Source of the DNA: CAMDMI01 sp044379485
GTDB taxonomy: Bacteria; Bacteroidota; Bacteroidia; Cytophagales; Flexibacteraceae
Length of the DNA: 64,000 nucleotides
Reading direction: 5' to 3'
Assembly (NCBI GenBank): GCA_044379485.1
Contig: JBIPOE010000013.1
Span: 4,210-68,209, forward strand
Part shown: in pieces, positions 8,978 to 17,587 of the stretch
Layout: the number at the start of each line of letters is the position of its first letter
Position numbering within the stretch: position 1 is the stretch's first letter
Position numbers and translations under genes: made by a program
The notes under the pieces: generated by a model
Told to the model about the DNA's origin: nothing
The model's input: only the letters and a program-made list of their open reading frames with translations
Database searches by the model: none

Positions 8978-9883
8978 TCAAAGCCCAATCTCCACAAAAG
9001 CAAAAGTCTCCTTCACCCGCACTCCTTTTTCAGTTTGTTCCAGCCGGGCACATTCGTTTACAAAGTCATGCTCAAAGAAAAGCGTCCAGTTTTCGGGTAG
9101 GGCACGATCAAAAAAGCGCTTTTTATCGGCTAAGGTCTCCAATGGCCGCATATCGTAGCCCATTACATAAGGCATGGGAATGTGGTGGGCTGAGGCAAAC
9201 AGATCCGCACAAAAGACCAGTTTTCCTTTGCCAGTTTCAATAATGGGCAATATCATGGCTTCTGTGTGTCCATTACAGCGAAACATTTCCATCCATGGCC
9301 AGGGCGATTTTTCGGTATCCGATAAAAAATGCAGGGCACCCAAATCTAACATGGGTTCGAGATTTTCCTTCAGGAAACTGGCTTTTTCCCTTCCATTGGG
9401 TGTAATGCCCCAGTCCCAGTGTTTTGAGTCTACCCAACATTTTGCATTGGGAAACGTAAGCCCAAAGCTCTCTCCTACCCGTTTCACACTGCCTCCGCAA
9501 TGGTCAAAGTGCAAATGGGTATGAAACACATCGGTAATATCTTCTGGCTGATAACCCGCTTCGGCCAAAGAGCCCAGCAAGGTTTTATCTCCGAACAAAT
9601 AGTAATGGGAGAAAAACTTTTGGTCCTGTTTGTCGCCCATACCCGTGTCTATCAATACTTTATTTACACCATCGTCCACCAAAAGGCAACGCATGGCCCA
9701 GCTGCACATATTATTGTCATCAGCAGGATTGAGCTTATTCCACATGCTTTTGGGCACGACACCAAACATGGCACCACCATCCAGTTTAAAATTTCCAGCG
9801 TGTATTATTGAGATTTTCAGCCCCCTGCCCCCCGATGGGGGAACCGTATCGGACTTAGATAATTGTGGATTTAAATTTACCAA
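8978..9883 (-). CDS. MBL-fold metallo-hydrolase with repeat-derived N-terminus
   Basis: A 301-residue metallo-beta-lactamase-fold hydrolase. The zinc site motif HTHLHFDHCGG is at residues 121-131, and later histidine/aspartate motifs include CNGHTEAM and FCADL. The conserved body starts at residue 22 (LKISIIHAGNFKLDGGAMF). The first 21 residues (from a TTG start) are encoded partly by a GC-rich intergenic repeat and include PPSGGRG, a peptide typical of translated repeats in this phylum. The codon where a family start Met would be expected is CTG (9820-9818), so the native start was probably overwritten. Actual initiation could be TTG 9883 or CTG 9820. Substrate unknown; the family includes lactonases and thioesterases. 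Confidence 0.85.
   Translation of the reverse strand: MVNLNPQLSKSDTVPPSGGRGLKISIIHAGNFKLDGGAMFGVVPKSMWNKLNPADDNNMCSWAMRCLLVDDGVNKVLIDTGMGDKQDQKFFSHYYLFGDKTLLGSLAEAGYQPEDITDVFHTHLHFDHCGGSVKRVGESFGLTFPNAKCWVDSKHWDWGITPNGREKASFLKENLEPMLDLGALHFLSDTEKSPWPWMEMFRCNGHTEAMILPIIETGKGKLVFCADLFASAHHIPMPYVMGYDMRPLETLADKKRFFDRALPENWTLFFEHDFVNECARLEQTEKGVRVKETFAFVEIGL
9818..9843 (+). repeat. GC-rich palindromic repeat, copy R1
   Basis: A C-run/G-run palindrome (CCCCCTGCCCCCCGATGGGG core) that is an inverted copy of R2 about 80 bases away. It lies inside the first codons of the MBL gene and creates the translated PPSGGRGL segment. Very different in composition from the AT-rich surroundings. Confidence 0.75.
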
Positions 9884-9916
9884 TTCTCTAAAGTTTGATT
9901 TTCATTTGTCATAATT

Positions 9917-9945
9917 CTAAATCCCCCCTTCGGGAGTTAGGGGGC
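9917..9945 (-). repeat. GC-rich palindromic repeat, copy R2
   Basis: Read on the minus strand it begins GGCCCCCTAACTCCCGAAGG and aligns with R1 read on the plus strand, so R1 and R2 are an inverted pair spanning about 125 bp. The TAA inside this copy is the stop codon of rlmB (9939-9937), so the repeat supplies the last residues and stop of that gene. Confidence 0.75.
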
Positions 9946-10728
9946 CACAAGCCTCTGCCGCAAGGCCTCATACATGGCTATGCCTGCAGCAACACTTACA
10001 TTCAAAGAACCAATTTTTCCAACCTGTGGCAACTGTGCAATGTGATGCGCCTTTCGCAAAAGAAACTCAGAAATCCCATCTTCTTCAGAACCCATAACCA
10101 AGGCAACTGGTCCTGTGAAATCGGTATCAAAAATAGAATCTGCTCCTTTTTCCGTACAGGCAATGATACTTACACCACTATCATTCAAATAATTAAGCGT
10201 TCGGCCCAGGTCTCTTTCTCTGCAAACCGGAATGTGGTTCAAAGCCCCCGCTGAGGTTTTCATGGCGTCTTCATTGATTTGGGCCCCGCCTTTTTCAGGA
10301 ATAATAATGGCATGCACACCAGCACAATCTGCCGTTCGGGCAATGGCGCCAAAGTTCCGCACATCGGTTATTCTGTCCAACACCAAAAAGAAAGGCACAA
10401 TGCCATCTTCAAACAAGAAGGGCAAAAGATTTTCAACCTTTTGGTAGGTAATCGGGCTTACGAAAGCGATAACTCCCTGGTGCATTTTTTGCGTCACCCT
10501 GTTCAGCTTTTCCACAGGAACTGGCTGATACGGTATTTCCTTTGTGCGGCAGGCATAGACAATGTCCATTCCTTCCTGCCTGTTCATCAGGTCTTTGTTG
10601 ATTAATATTTTTTCTACCTCCTTATCAGATTTTAACAATTCTGATACCGGGTGAATGCCCATAACCAGGTTACCTGGTGTGGGTCTGGGCGTATTGTGCC
10701 TCATCGGTTGATAACTCCTTTTCTCCAT
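9937..10728 (-). CDS. rlmB: 23S rRNA (guanosine-2'-O-)-methyltransferase RlmB
   Basis: A 263-residue SpoU/TrmH-family methyltransferase. An N-terminal substrate-binding domain (LVMGIHPVSELLKS) is followed by the knotted SPOUT domain with DRITDVRNFGAIARTADCAG, VALVMGSEEDGIS and IGSLNVSVAAGIAMYEALRQ. It methylates G2251 of 23S rRNA. I chose the ATG at 10728 (MEKRSYQ) by family resemblance; the frame extends to a TTG at 10749. Another ATG at 10704 forms an ATGA overlap with the upstream GWxTD gene and has AAGGAG about 10 bases before it, so it is a serious alternative. The stop codon lies inside repeat R2. Confidence 0.93.
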   Translation of the reverse strand: MEKRSYQPMRHNTPRPTPGNLVMGIHPVSELLKSDKEVEKILINKDLMNRQEGMDIVYACRTKEIPYQPVPVEKLNRVTQKMHQGVIAFVSPITYQKVENLLPFLFEDGIVPFFLVLDRITDVRNFGAIARTADCAGVHAIIIPEKGGAQINEDAMKTSAGALNHIPVCRERDLGRTLNYLNDSGVSIIACTEKGADSIFDTDFTGPVALVMGSEEDGISEFLLRKAHHIAQLPQVGKIGSLNVSVAAGIAMYEALRQRLVAP

Positions 10729-11933
10729 AATTCTACCACCCCGTACCAAACGCGGTCATATTCATTAAAACGTTTTAATTCCCATACATTGGGATCTTTT
10801 ACATAATTTTTACGATTGAAATAGAAAACCGAATTTTCTACGCCCATCGATTTGTCGTATTGCCAGATCTCCTGATCCCAGTTTTTATACACAAGTGCTG
10901 GAGGTCCATAAATGGCCATTACCATACCCTGATCAGTTTTCCAACCCGCTTTGTGAGAGGAAAAGAAGGTGTTGGCTGCTTCCACATTTTCAAAGTAGCT
11001 TTTTATTAAACGTCTGGCGACATCTTTTAAACTATTGGTTTTCAGCCAAAATTGATCCAAGGCTAATTTCTGATTGTTTGCTTCCAAAAGGTTTTTCCGT
11101 TCTTCTCTTGTGCTGATGTAAATCATGGGATCTACCAATTCAATCGGTTTGCTTACCTGTGGGTAATAAGCCTCCGTTACCATAAATCCAAAACCCTGTT
11201 TTTCGTGTTGATCTGAGGTTAAAAAGTAATAACCAGGTTCCTTAAAAACCACTCTTTGGTTGGCAGAAAATTTAACCTTGTATGATATATCAAAATCGTT
11301 TGCCGAAGTGGCCATAGCAGCCATTGGTGGCAGGGCTACAGATTTGTTGAAGGGATGAAATTCTAATTCCGGCTCATCGTTTCCAAAAGAAAAAGCCCTG
11401 AGAATGACCGTATCTGTAGATGAAATATAATTGTTAAAAACCGGATAGCGACCATTTTTGTCAAACAGGCATGCCTTTATATTACCAGGCTCATCTTCCC
11501 GAATTGGGATATCAAAAACATACGTTTCAGAACCTTGCTTCTCCTTTACTGAAATGGAAAGCAATCGGTTTTTTTGAGTTTTGGGTAGTTTCAAAAACAA
11601 AACAAGGGGATTAACAGATGGGCTAACCCGATGTCCGGGACCCAGTGTATCCTGATATTGAAATTTATAACTTTCATAATCTTTAGATAAGGTATAAATC
11701 ATTGTGTACTTATCCCAAATATTCCTGAAGTCAGATATGGCAGACAGTTTTCTGAAATTCACTTGTATAAAAACACTCAGGTCATCACCGATTTCCAAAA
11801 CTTTGCCCTTAACTTCAATTGGAAAGCCAGTTGTATAATGAAAGGCAAGATTCTGGTTTGCAACAGGTTTCATGGTTTGACATGAACTCAGCACAAATAC
11901 AAAAAGCAAAAACCGAAAAATGAAACTTAACAT
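10701..11933 (-). CDS. GWxTD-domain lipoprotein
   Basis: A 410-residue lipoprotein: signal segment MLSFIFRFLLFVFVLSSC with lipobox Cys at about 18. Most of the length is beta-rich. The C-terminal part carries the family signature HKAGWKTDQGMVMAIYGPP followed by EIWQYDKSMG and WELKRF. The GWxTD family is found mainly in Bacteroidota and related phyla and its function is not established. The gene overlaps the start region of rlmB and is probably cotranscribed with it and with the MBL hydrolase. Confidence 0.85.
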   Translation of the reverse strand: MLSFIFRFLLFVFVLSSCQTMKPVANQNLAFHYTTGFPIEVKGKVLEIGDDLSVFIQVNFRKLSAISDFRNIWDKYTMIYTLSKDYESYKFQYQDTLGPGHRVSPSVNPLVLFLKLPKTQKNRLLSISVKEKQGSETYVFDIPIREDEPGNIKACLFDKNGRYPVFNNYISSTDTVILRAFSFGNDEPELEFHPFNKSVALPPMAAMATSANDFDISYKVKFSANQRVVFKEPGYYFLTSDQHEKQGFGFMVTEAYYPQVSKPIELVDPMIYISTREERKNLLEANNQKLALDQFWLKTNSLKDVARRLIKSYFENVEAANTFFSSHKAGWKTDQGMVMAIYGPPALVYKNWDQEIWQYDKSMGVENSVFYFNRKNYVKDPNVWELKRFNEYDRVWYGVVELWRKGVINR

Positions 11934-12119
11934 CTGAAACGTACCTGCAAATAAAACATGGTAGCTCTAATAATTGCCTTAAAATCGAAAACTACCTCAA
12001 CTTCTACAAAATGATTTAAAGCTTTGAAATCCCTATTTAAAAATCATTAACATATAAACTCCTAAAAAACAATTACTTAAAACGATTTTTATAGCCCAAT
12101 AAGAAATAAACCATCCACT

Positions 12120-12566
12120 TTAGGCGGATATCTTTGTCCAATAGGTACTTCTTCCAAATAGAGAAATACCAATAAAACCCCTGATTTCCAATTTTCCACT
12201 TTTGTATTTCATGGTACAGCTATACGTTTTTCCTGTTTGTGGATCATAAATTTTTCCATCCTCCCAAACGCCGTTTCGATATACAAATCCCGATAACAAT
12301 GGTAAATCCTGAAGAGTCCTTTGCCTAAGCTTTGGGTCCGGATTTTTAACATCCTTTTTTAAAGTTTTTTCGTCGGCTTCCTTCATATCATTGCCCCAAA
12401 CGATTTTGCCATGGTATGCATTACCAACTTTATAGATCTCAATTTTACCATCCTTTTCTTCCGTTAGCCAAAGTCCTATAACCTGATCGGCCTCAGTAGA
12501 AGATATAAGATTCACAGTTGGAAATAGAAAAACAAAGAGAAAAAGTGTTATTGATCTGAAAACCAT
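12120..12566 (-). CDS. DUF2147 family exported protein
   Basis: A 148-residue protein with a signal peptide (about 1-23). The body matches the DUF2147 pattern: VIGLWLTEEKDGKIEIYK near the start, YHGKIVW, LPLLSGF, GKIYDPQTGKTYSCTMKY and a C-terminal LEIRGFIGISLFGRSTYW. It is a small beta-sheet protein, probably periplasmic or outer-membrane associated, of unknown function. It stands alone, with gaps of 186 and about 517 bases on its two sides. Confidence 0.88.
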   Translation of the reverse strand: MVFRSITLFLFVFLFPTVNLISSTEADQVIGLWLTEEKDGKIEIYKVGNAYHGKIVWGNDMKEADEKTLKKDVKNPDPKLRQRTLQDLPLLSGFVYRNGVWEDGKIYDPQTGKTYSCTMKYKSGKLEIRGFIGISLFGRSTYWTKISA

Positions 12567-13083
12567 ATTTAGGAATTTTAAGCCTGTTTTAAAATGAAAA
12601 TTTAAAAAACTTATTTGATTTTAATTTGATTCTAATAAGGCATTCAAAAGTGGACTTTGGTTCTTCCAAATACAAATCCCACCCAAAACAAGACCAGATT
12701 TGGTCATTTAAAACCAGTAACAATTAGAGCCGATTTGCAATGTTATTTTACACCATTAGCCATAATAAACAGCTCGACAGAAATTATTTTTATAATTTAG
12801 TTACTATTTTTTCTATATATAGTTCAATTAAATATTTTGATGGAAAATTAAATTCCAGGTTTATAGATTGCAATAAAATCCAATTAAACAACATATTGGC
12901 TCTATTTTTTGAGACTAAACGACTAAATTCAAAATTACCTTGCGAAGGTCGTTATGAATTCTCCTTTGAATATTACAAAACCCCAAATGATGGCCTCTAA
13001 ATGATGTAAGGTTTAGCACAGAAAATCAATATTATTTTTTTAGCTTGCATCGCCTTACGAAATCCAAACCATACCAAATCAAT
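12567..13083. other. 517-bp AT-rich intergenic region
   Basis: A long gap between DUF2147 and the decayed choice-of-anchor gene. An 86-codon plus-strand frame (12740-13000) has no recognisable features and very AT-rich codons. I see no RNA gene, hairpin or repeat that I can support. Confidence 0.5.
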
Positions 13084-14252
13084 TTGAAAAGATTAAAAAT
13101 ACTGGTCGCTTCGTACCTGATACTTGTTCTACAAAGCCAGGCACAAATCACAGTATAGACCATCCATGAGGATACTAATCCCTTGGTTGATTCACTGGTA
13201 AAAACCCTGGCAGGTTTTGGAGTTTCTATCTTTAATGTAAGCTCAAATCTGAAACCAAGCACAAAAGCAATTGGCACTTTTAAAGCCGTTCAGGGATCTT
13301 TCCCAGTAACCAAAGGCTTGGTAATGAGCACCGGCTTTGTTGATTCCATTGCAAAATCCAACAAGGCCAAAACGCTCTCAACAAGAATGGATTATAGTGA
13401 TACCGTTGAAGGAACTTCCATTGGAAGGCAATTATTACAAGGAATCCTAAACCAACAAACTTCAACTGGAAACCCACAGAAATCTACAGAAATTTCAACA
13501 ATCAAGTTTGACCTTTTGCCAACAAAGCTGTTTCTGAAATTTCAGGATGTTGGTTCGATTCGGCAAAAGTGACATTTAAAGGACCAAACGTATCCCATAT
13601 CAAATACAGATGGCTTGGGTTGGTGAATGAGGTAGAAGATTCAATAACCGAATTACCGATAAGTTGCAGAAACTGCCAAACTCCAAAAATTGCGGTTGAT
13701 ACAAATAACAAATCCTATGTCGTCAAAATAGAAAATGAGCAAAACGGATGCTTTAGGTTTGATACCGTTCTGGTTACTGGAAAGTCATTTGTTTTACCAC
13801 AATTTGAGATAATTGGTGATACCCTTAAACTACACAACACAAGATCTGGCTATCAGTATTCATGGTTGGCAAACGGAACCCTGGCTTTAAGCGGAGGAAA
13901 TTTAATAGTCTTCAATCCTGGAGATCAGATCAGTCTGGAAGTAAATTCGCCCGATGGTTGTTTTAAAAGCATAGGGCCGGAAACCATATTTAGCTCGGTT
14001 TTAAACAATGAGTTTCACAGTTTTTTAATTAGCCTTTTTCCCAATCCAGCCACGGAAAACATTAAGCTTAAAGTCAATAAAGAAGGAAATCACTTTTATA
14101 AAATCATAGGCGTCAATGGTTAAATCATGCAAAGTGGAAATTTTTCAAACGATAAAATTCTAAGTCTTGGAAACTTAAAACAGGGCCTGTATTCAGTAAC
14201 TATACTAAACCACAAGGGAGAATCGAGGTTTTCCAGATTTTCAAAAATCTAA
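13084..14252 (+). pseudogene. Decayed choice-of-anchor L / T9SS type A secreted protein
   Basis: Remains of a secreted protein related to the intact 1073-residue gene at 52680-55901. A signal-peptide-like start (about 13084, LVLQSQAQ) is cut by TAG at 13156-13158. The next stretch (DSLVKTLAGFGVSIFNVSSN to about 13520) matches the choice-of-anchor L N-terminus. A frame change near 13520-13570 joins, after a large apparent deletion, a segment (YRWLGLV..., ISCRNCQTPK) that matches YRWRELT/LSCDNCPRPK of the intact gene. TAA at 14121-14123 then splits a T9SS type A tail (SLFPNPATENIKLKV...) that continues in frame to 14252. It is not expected to give a functional protein. Confidence 0.85.
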
Positions 14253-14362
14253 TTTTAATGCACCAGCACTTTCTTTTTAGAACCAACTACTATAATATTT
14301 TTAGACCTAAACGGGTGGATAAAAAATCCCATTATTGCATATCCAAATAATTGGAGTGCAGC

Positions 14363-15502
14363 ATGAAATTAGTTATTAAAATTCTATTAATCAACCTAAT
14401 AAATATCTTTTCAGTCTTTGCTCAGGCAAAACTTGAAAACTTCTGGCCAAAACTTCCCGCATTTGAAAGCCCACTTGGTCTGGTAAAAGCTCCGGGGTTA
14501 AGTGGTTTTTTCTTCGTTTTAGAGCAAAGAGGAAATATCTATTTGGTTGAAGAGAATACGAACACCTCTAAAAGATCACTTTTTTTAAACTGGTCTGATA
14601 AAGTTTCTAAAACCAGTAGTGAAACTGGCTTGCTTGGAATGGCCTTTCACCCTGATTTTCAAAAGAATGGGCGGTTTTTTATGTCTTATACCCAAGGTGA
14701 GGGTAAAAATTTGGTTTCTCATATTTCTGAGCTTTCGGTAAAAGACCCGGCCAATCCAAAACCAGTTTCCACTGAACCGAAAATTCTAATATCTCAAGCC
14801 CAACCTTATACCAACCACAATGGTGGTGCCATACTTTTCGGGCCGGATGGGTATTTGTATTTTTCATGGGGAGACGGCGGTGCCGGTGGAGATCCTCAAA
14901 ATAACAGCCAGAATCTGAGTTCTTTACTAGGGAAAATCCTAAGGATTGATGTCAATAAATCAGATAAGGGTTTGGCATACAGCATTCCGGAATCCAATCC
15001 ATTTGTAACAACACCTAATGCAAGGCCTGAGATTTATGCTTATGGTTTGCGCAATGTCTGGCAAATGAACTTTGACTCAAAAACCGGGAAACTTTGGGCT
15101 GGCGACGTTGGTCAAAATGCATTTGAAGAAATTGACATCATTGAATCTGGTGAGAACTACGGCTGGCGTGGTTTGGAGGCAAAATCAGCTTTTAAACCTG
15201 CAGAAGCCCAACCATCAGCTACAAATTTACCAGTTTGGAACTATTCTCAAAAAGATGGTGATAAATCAGTAACCGGGGGATTGGTATATCATGGCAAAAA
15301 CACAGCATGGCAAAATGGATATGTGTATGGTGATTTTGTTTCAGGAAGAATTTGGATTTTCAATCCCGAAACCAGGAAAAATGAGCTACTTTTAGATAAA
15401 TTGGAAAAGCAAATTCACATTTCTTTTTTTAGCCAATCTGCTGATAATGAAATCATACTGGCATCACATGAGGAAGGAATTATTTATAAGTTGGTCCCTT
15501 AG
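14363..15502 (+). CDS. Secreted PQQ-dependent sugar dehydrogenase-like (GSDH) protein
   Basis: A 379-residue exported beta-propeller of the glucose/sorbosone dehydrogenase family. A signal peptide (about 1-21, ends FSVFAQ) is followed by family motifs ETGLLGMAFHPDFQKNGRFF, TNHNGGAILFGPDGYLYF, WGDGGAGGDPQNNSQN, LLGKILRIDV and EIYAYGLRNVWQMNFD. Such enzymes oxidise aldose sugars using PQQ, or act in other redox roles when PQQ is absent; the substrate here is unknown. The ATG at 14363 is preferred over a TTG 12 bases upstream because it gives a proper signal peptide. No PQQ synthesis genes are in view. Confidence 0.88.
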   Translation: MKLVIKILLINLINIFSVFAQAKLENFWPKLPAFESPLGLVKAPGLSGFFFVLEQRGNIYLVEENTNTSKRSLFLNWSDKVSKTSSETGLLGMAFHPDFQKNGRFFMSYTQGEGKNLVSHISELSVKDPANPKPVSTEPKILISQAQPYTNHNGGAILFGPDGYLYFSWGDGGAGGDPQNNSQNLSSLLGKILRIDVNKSDKGLAYSIPESNPFVTTPNARPEIYAYGLRNVWQMNFDSKTGKLWAGDVGQNAFEEIDIIESGENYGWRGLEAKSAFKPAEAQPSATNLPVWNYSQKDGDKSVTGGLVYHGKNTAWQNGYVYGDFVSGRIWIFNPETRKNELLLDKLEKQIHISFFSQSADNEIILASHEEGIIYKLVP

Positions 15503-15661
15503 CTTTTCTTTAAAACTTACCTTTTTAGATAATTAAAATAATCAGGAACACTTGTCAGTATTAACTTTGGCTTCCGACTTTCTTCATGAAAATAACTTCA
15601 TGCAATTTTCTAAATAAAAACATCGGTTCACTTTTTTAAATTTCTTCGATATTTGCAAGCT

Positions 15662-16177
15662 ATGAAAAACACATTCATTCTCCTCGCTTTTACAATTTTA
15701 GTATCCATTAGTCAATCATTTGGTCAGGCACTTCTTCCCAGACAAAAAGAAAGTTTGGAATGGCATACCGACTTAATGAAAGCCCACGAAATATCTTCGT
15801 CCAGCAAAAAGCCAATTTTCGCTTTTTTTACAGGAAGTGATTGGTGCGGTTGGTGTCACAAATTGCAAAGAGAAGTTTTTGCAAAACCGGATTTTATCGA
15901 TTGGGCAAAAAAAAATGTAGTGCTTTTGGAATTGGATTTTCCGAGAGGAAAACAATTATCTCCAGAATTAGCACAACAAAATTCAAGCTTACAGCAACAG
16001 TTTCAGGTGCAAGGTTATCCCACAATTTGGATGTTTTACACCACAAAAGATAAAAAAGACAACAAATTTAGTCTTAATCCTTTGGGTTCTTTGGGCTATC
16101 CTTCAGGAGTAGAAAAAGGAAAAGAAGAAGTTAAGTTCATTAAAGATGCCAATGCAGTCTTAGCCAATAAAAAATAA
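15662..16177 (+). CDS. Exported thioredoxin-family protein
   Basis: A 171-residue protein with a signal peptide (about 1-22, ends SQSFGQ) and a thioredoxin fold carrying the redox motif WCGWC (C62, C65), preceded by FAFFTGSD and followed by LELDFPRG and the cis-proline region VQGYPTIW. It resembles the DUF255/thioredoxin_7-type periplasmic thioredoxins that reduce or isomerise disulfides in exported proteins. The ATG at 15662 gives the signal peptide; an in-frame TTG lies 9 bases upstream. A TATTTG box directly upstream suggests a very short leader. It is followed by a strong hairpin terminator. Confidence 0.88.
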   Translation: MKNTFILLAFTILVSISQSFGQALLPRQKESLEWHTDLMKAHEISSSSKKPIFAFFTGSDWCGWCHKLQREVFAKPDFIDWAKKNVVLLELDFPRGKQLSPELAQQNSSLQQQFQVQGYPTIWMFYTTKDKKDNKFSLNPLGSLGYPSGVEKGKEEVKFIKDANAVLANKK

Positions 16178-16200
16178 AAGTTAAGGGTTCTCCTAAATTT

Positions 16201-16247
16201 ATAAACACAAAAACCTATTCAACAACTGAGTAGGTTTTTGTGTTTAT
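16201..16247 (+). terminator. Long hairpin terminator after the thioredoxin gene
   Basis: Two 20-base arms (16201-16220 and 16228-16247) pair along their full length with one G-T pair, around a 7-base loop AACAACT. A and T runs on the two arms make it usable in both directions. It separates the thioredoxin gene from rlmN. Confidence 0.85.
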
Positions 16248-16268
16248 AACTAATCCGAAACCGATGCT

Positions 16269-16276
16269 TACCTTTG
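16269..16276 (+). promoter_or_regulatory. Bacteroidota-type -7 promoter box for rlmN
   Basis: TACCTTTG matches TAnnTTTG exactly and lies 21 bases before the TTG start of rlmN, just after the upstream terminator. The -33 element is not clear. Confidence 0.55.
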
Positions 16277-16297
16277 CCCCACAAAATTTGAATTGCA

Positions 16298-17353
16298 TTG
16301 AAAAAGGACATCCGAAAAATAAACAGCAAAGAACTATTGGCCTGGTTGGAGTCCATTGGGGAAAAAACTTTCAGAGCAAAACAGATTGAAGACTGGCTTT
16401 GGAACAAGTGGGCCAAAAGTTTTGAGGAAATGGCCAATCTTTCCAAAGACTTAAGAAATAAATTGGATGAGGCTTTTGTCATCAAAAATCTGGAAGTTGC
16501 CACACAGCAAAAAAGCACCGATGGCACCATAAAAGCAGCATTTAAACTTTTCGATACCAACATTGTAGAAGGAGTTTTAATCCCCAAAGGAGAACGAATG
16601 ACGGCATGCATTTCCTCTCAGGTCGGTTGTTCTTTAACCTGTAAATTCTGCGCCACAGGATACATGGACCGAAAAAGAAACCTGGAACCGTTTGAGATTT
16701 ATGACCAGGCAAAGGCCATTGCCCAAATTGCAGAAACTGAATTTAGCAAACCGCTCACCAATATTGTAATGATGGGGATGGGAGAACCACTGCTCAATTA
16801 TAACAATGTTTTGGAAGGCATCAATAAAATCATCTCACCGCAAGGCATGGGTTGGTCTCCAAAACGGATTACACTTTCAACCGCTGGAATTGCAAAAATG
16901 ATCACCAAACTGGCTGACGATCAGGTAAAATTCAATCTGGCCCTTTCGCTACATGCGGCAAACGATGAGAAAAGGAATCAAATTATGCCGATAAATGAAA
17001 GCAATACTTTGGCCGCCCTCAAAGAAAGTTTACGTTACTTTTATCAAAAAACAAAAAATCAAATCACTTTCGAATACATTGCTTTTCAAGGATTTAACGA
17101 TGGCGAGCGGGATGCCCATGAGTTGGCAAACTTCACAAGATCCATTGGTGCCCCAATCAAGGTCAATATCATAGAATATAACCCAATTGCAGAAGCAGAC
17201 TTCATAAATACAAGTGCTGATAATCTGGAAACCTTCACAACAATACTTGAGAAAAAAGGCATCATCGTCAATGTTAGGAGGAGCAGAGGAAAAGACATTG
17301 ATGCCGCCTGTGGTCAATTGGCAAACAAACAAAAAACAGCTGAAGTAGTATAG
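16298..17353 (+). CDS. rlmN: Dual-specificity 23S rRNA/tRNA adenine-C2 methyltransferase RlmN
   Basis: A 351-residue radical SAM enzyme that methylates A2503 of 23S rRNA and A37 of some tRNAs. The iron-sulfur motif CSLTCKFC (C111, C115, C118) is present, with GMGEPLLNY, STAGI, NLALSLHA and the C-terminal RGKDIDAACGQL, which carries the catalytic cysteine. Length and motif spacing are normal. It starts at TTG 16298, since no ATG lies between the terminator and the conserved N-terminus (KINSKELLAWLESIGEKTFR). Confidence 0.96.
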   Translation: MKKDIRKINSKELLAWLESIGEKTFRAKQIEDWLWNKWAKSFEEMANLSKDLRNKLDEAFVIKNLEVATQQKSTDGTIKAAFKLFDTNIVEGVLIPKGERMTACISSQVGCSLTCKFCATGYMDRKRNLEPFEIYDQAKAIAQIAETEFSKPLTNIVMMGMGEPLLNYNNVLEGINKIISPQGMGWSPKRITLSTAGIAKMITKLADDQVKFNLALSLHAANDEKRNQIMPINESNTLAALKESLRYFYQKTKNQITFEYIAFQGFNDGERDAHELANFTRSIGAPIKVNIIEYNPIAEADFINTSADNLETFTTILEKKGIIVNVRRSRGKDIDAACGQLANKQKTAEVV

Positions 17354-17587
17354 ATTCAGCCATCAAAAAAAAGTCATTCCAAAAAAGTGATTCCTTTACT
17401 AAAACACTGCCAGAAAAGGGTGTCGAAAATTTGTATTTTTTAAAATATCTCAAAGGAATATTTTTTCTATTTTGAAATACGCAAAATATTCTCATGATTT
17501 GCCAAAACACATCAAATAATCAAAGTTTCAATTTATGCCAAAAGCCCCACTTTTGACTTAATGCTTAAAACTTAAAACTTTCAAAAC

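Noticed and set aside
9174..10605. Several plus-strand frames across the MBL and rlmB genes
   Set aside because: They are antisense to conserved enzymes and show no recognisable features; composition explains them.
12740..13000. 86-codon frame in the long gap
   Set aside because: Very AT-rich, with low-complexity Ile/Asn/Tyr/Phe content, no signal or domain pattern and no visible neighbour link.
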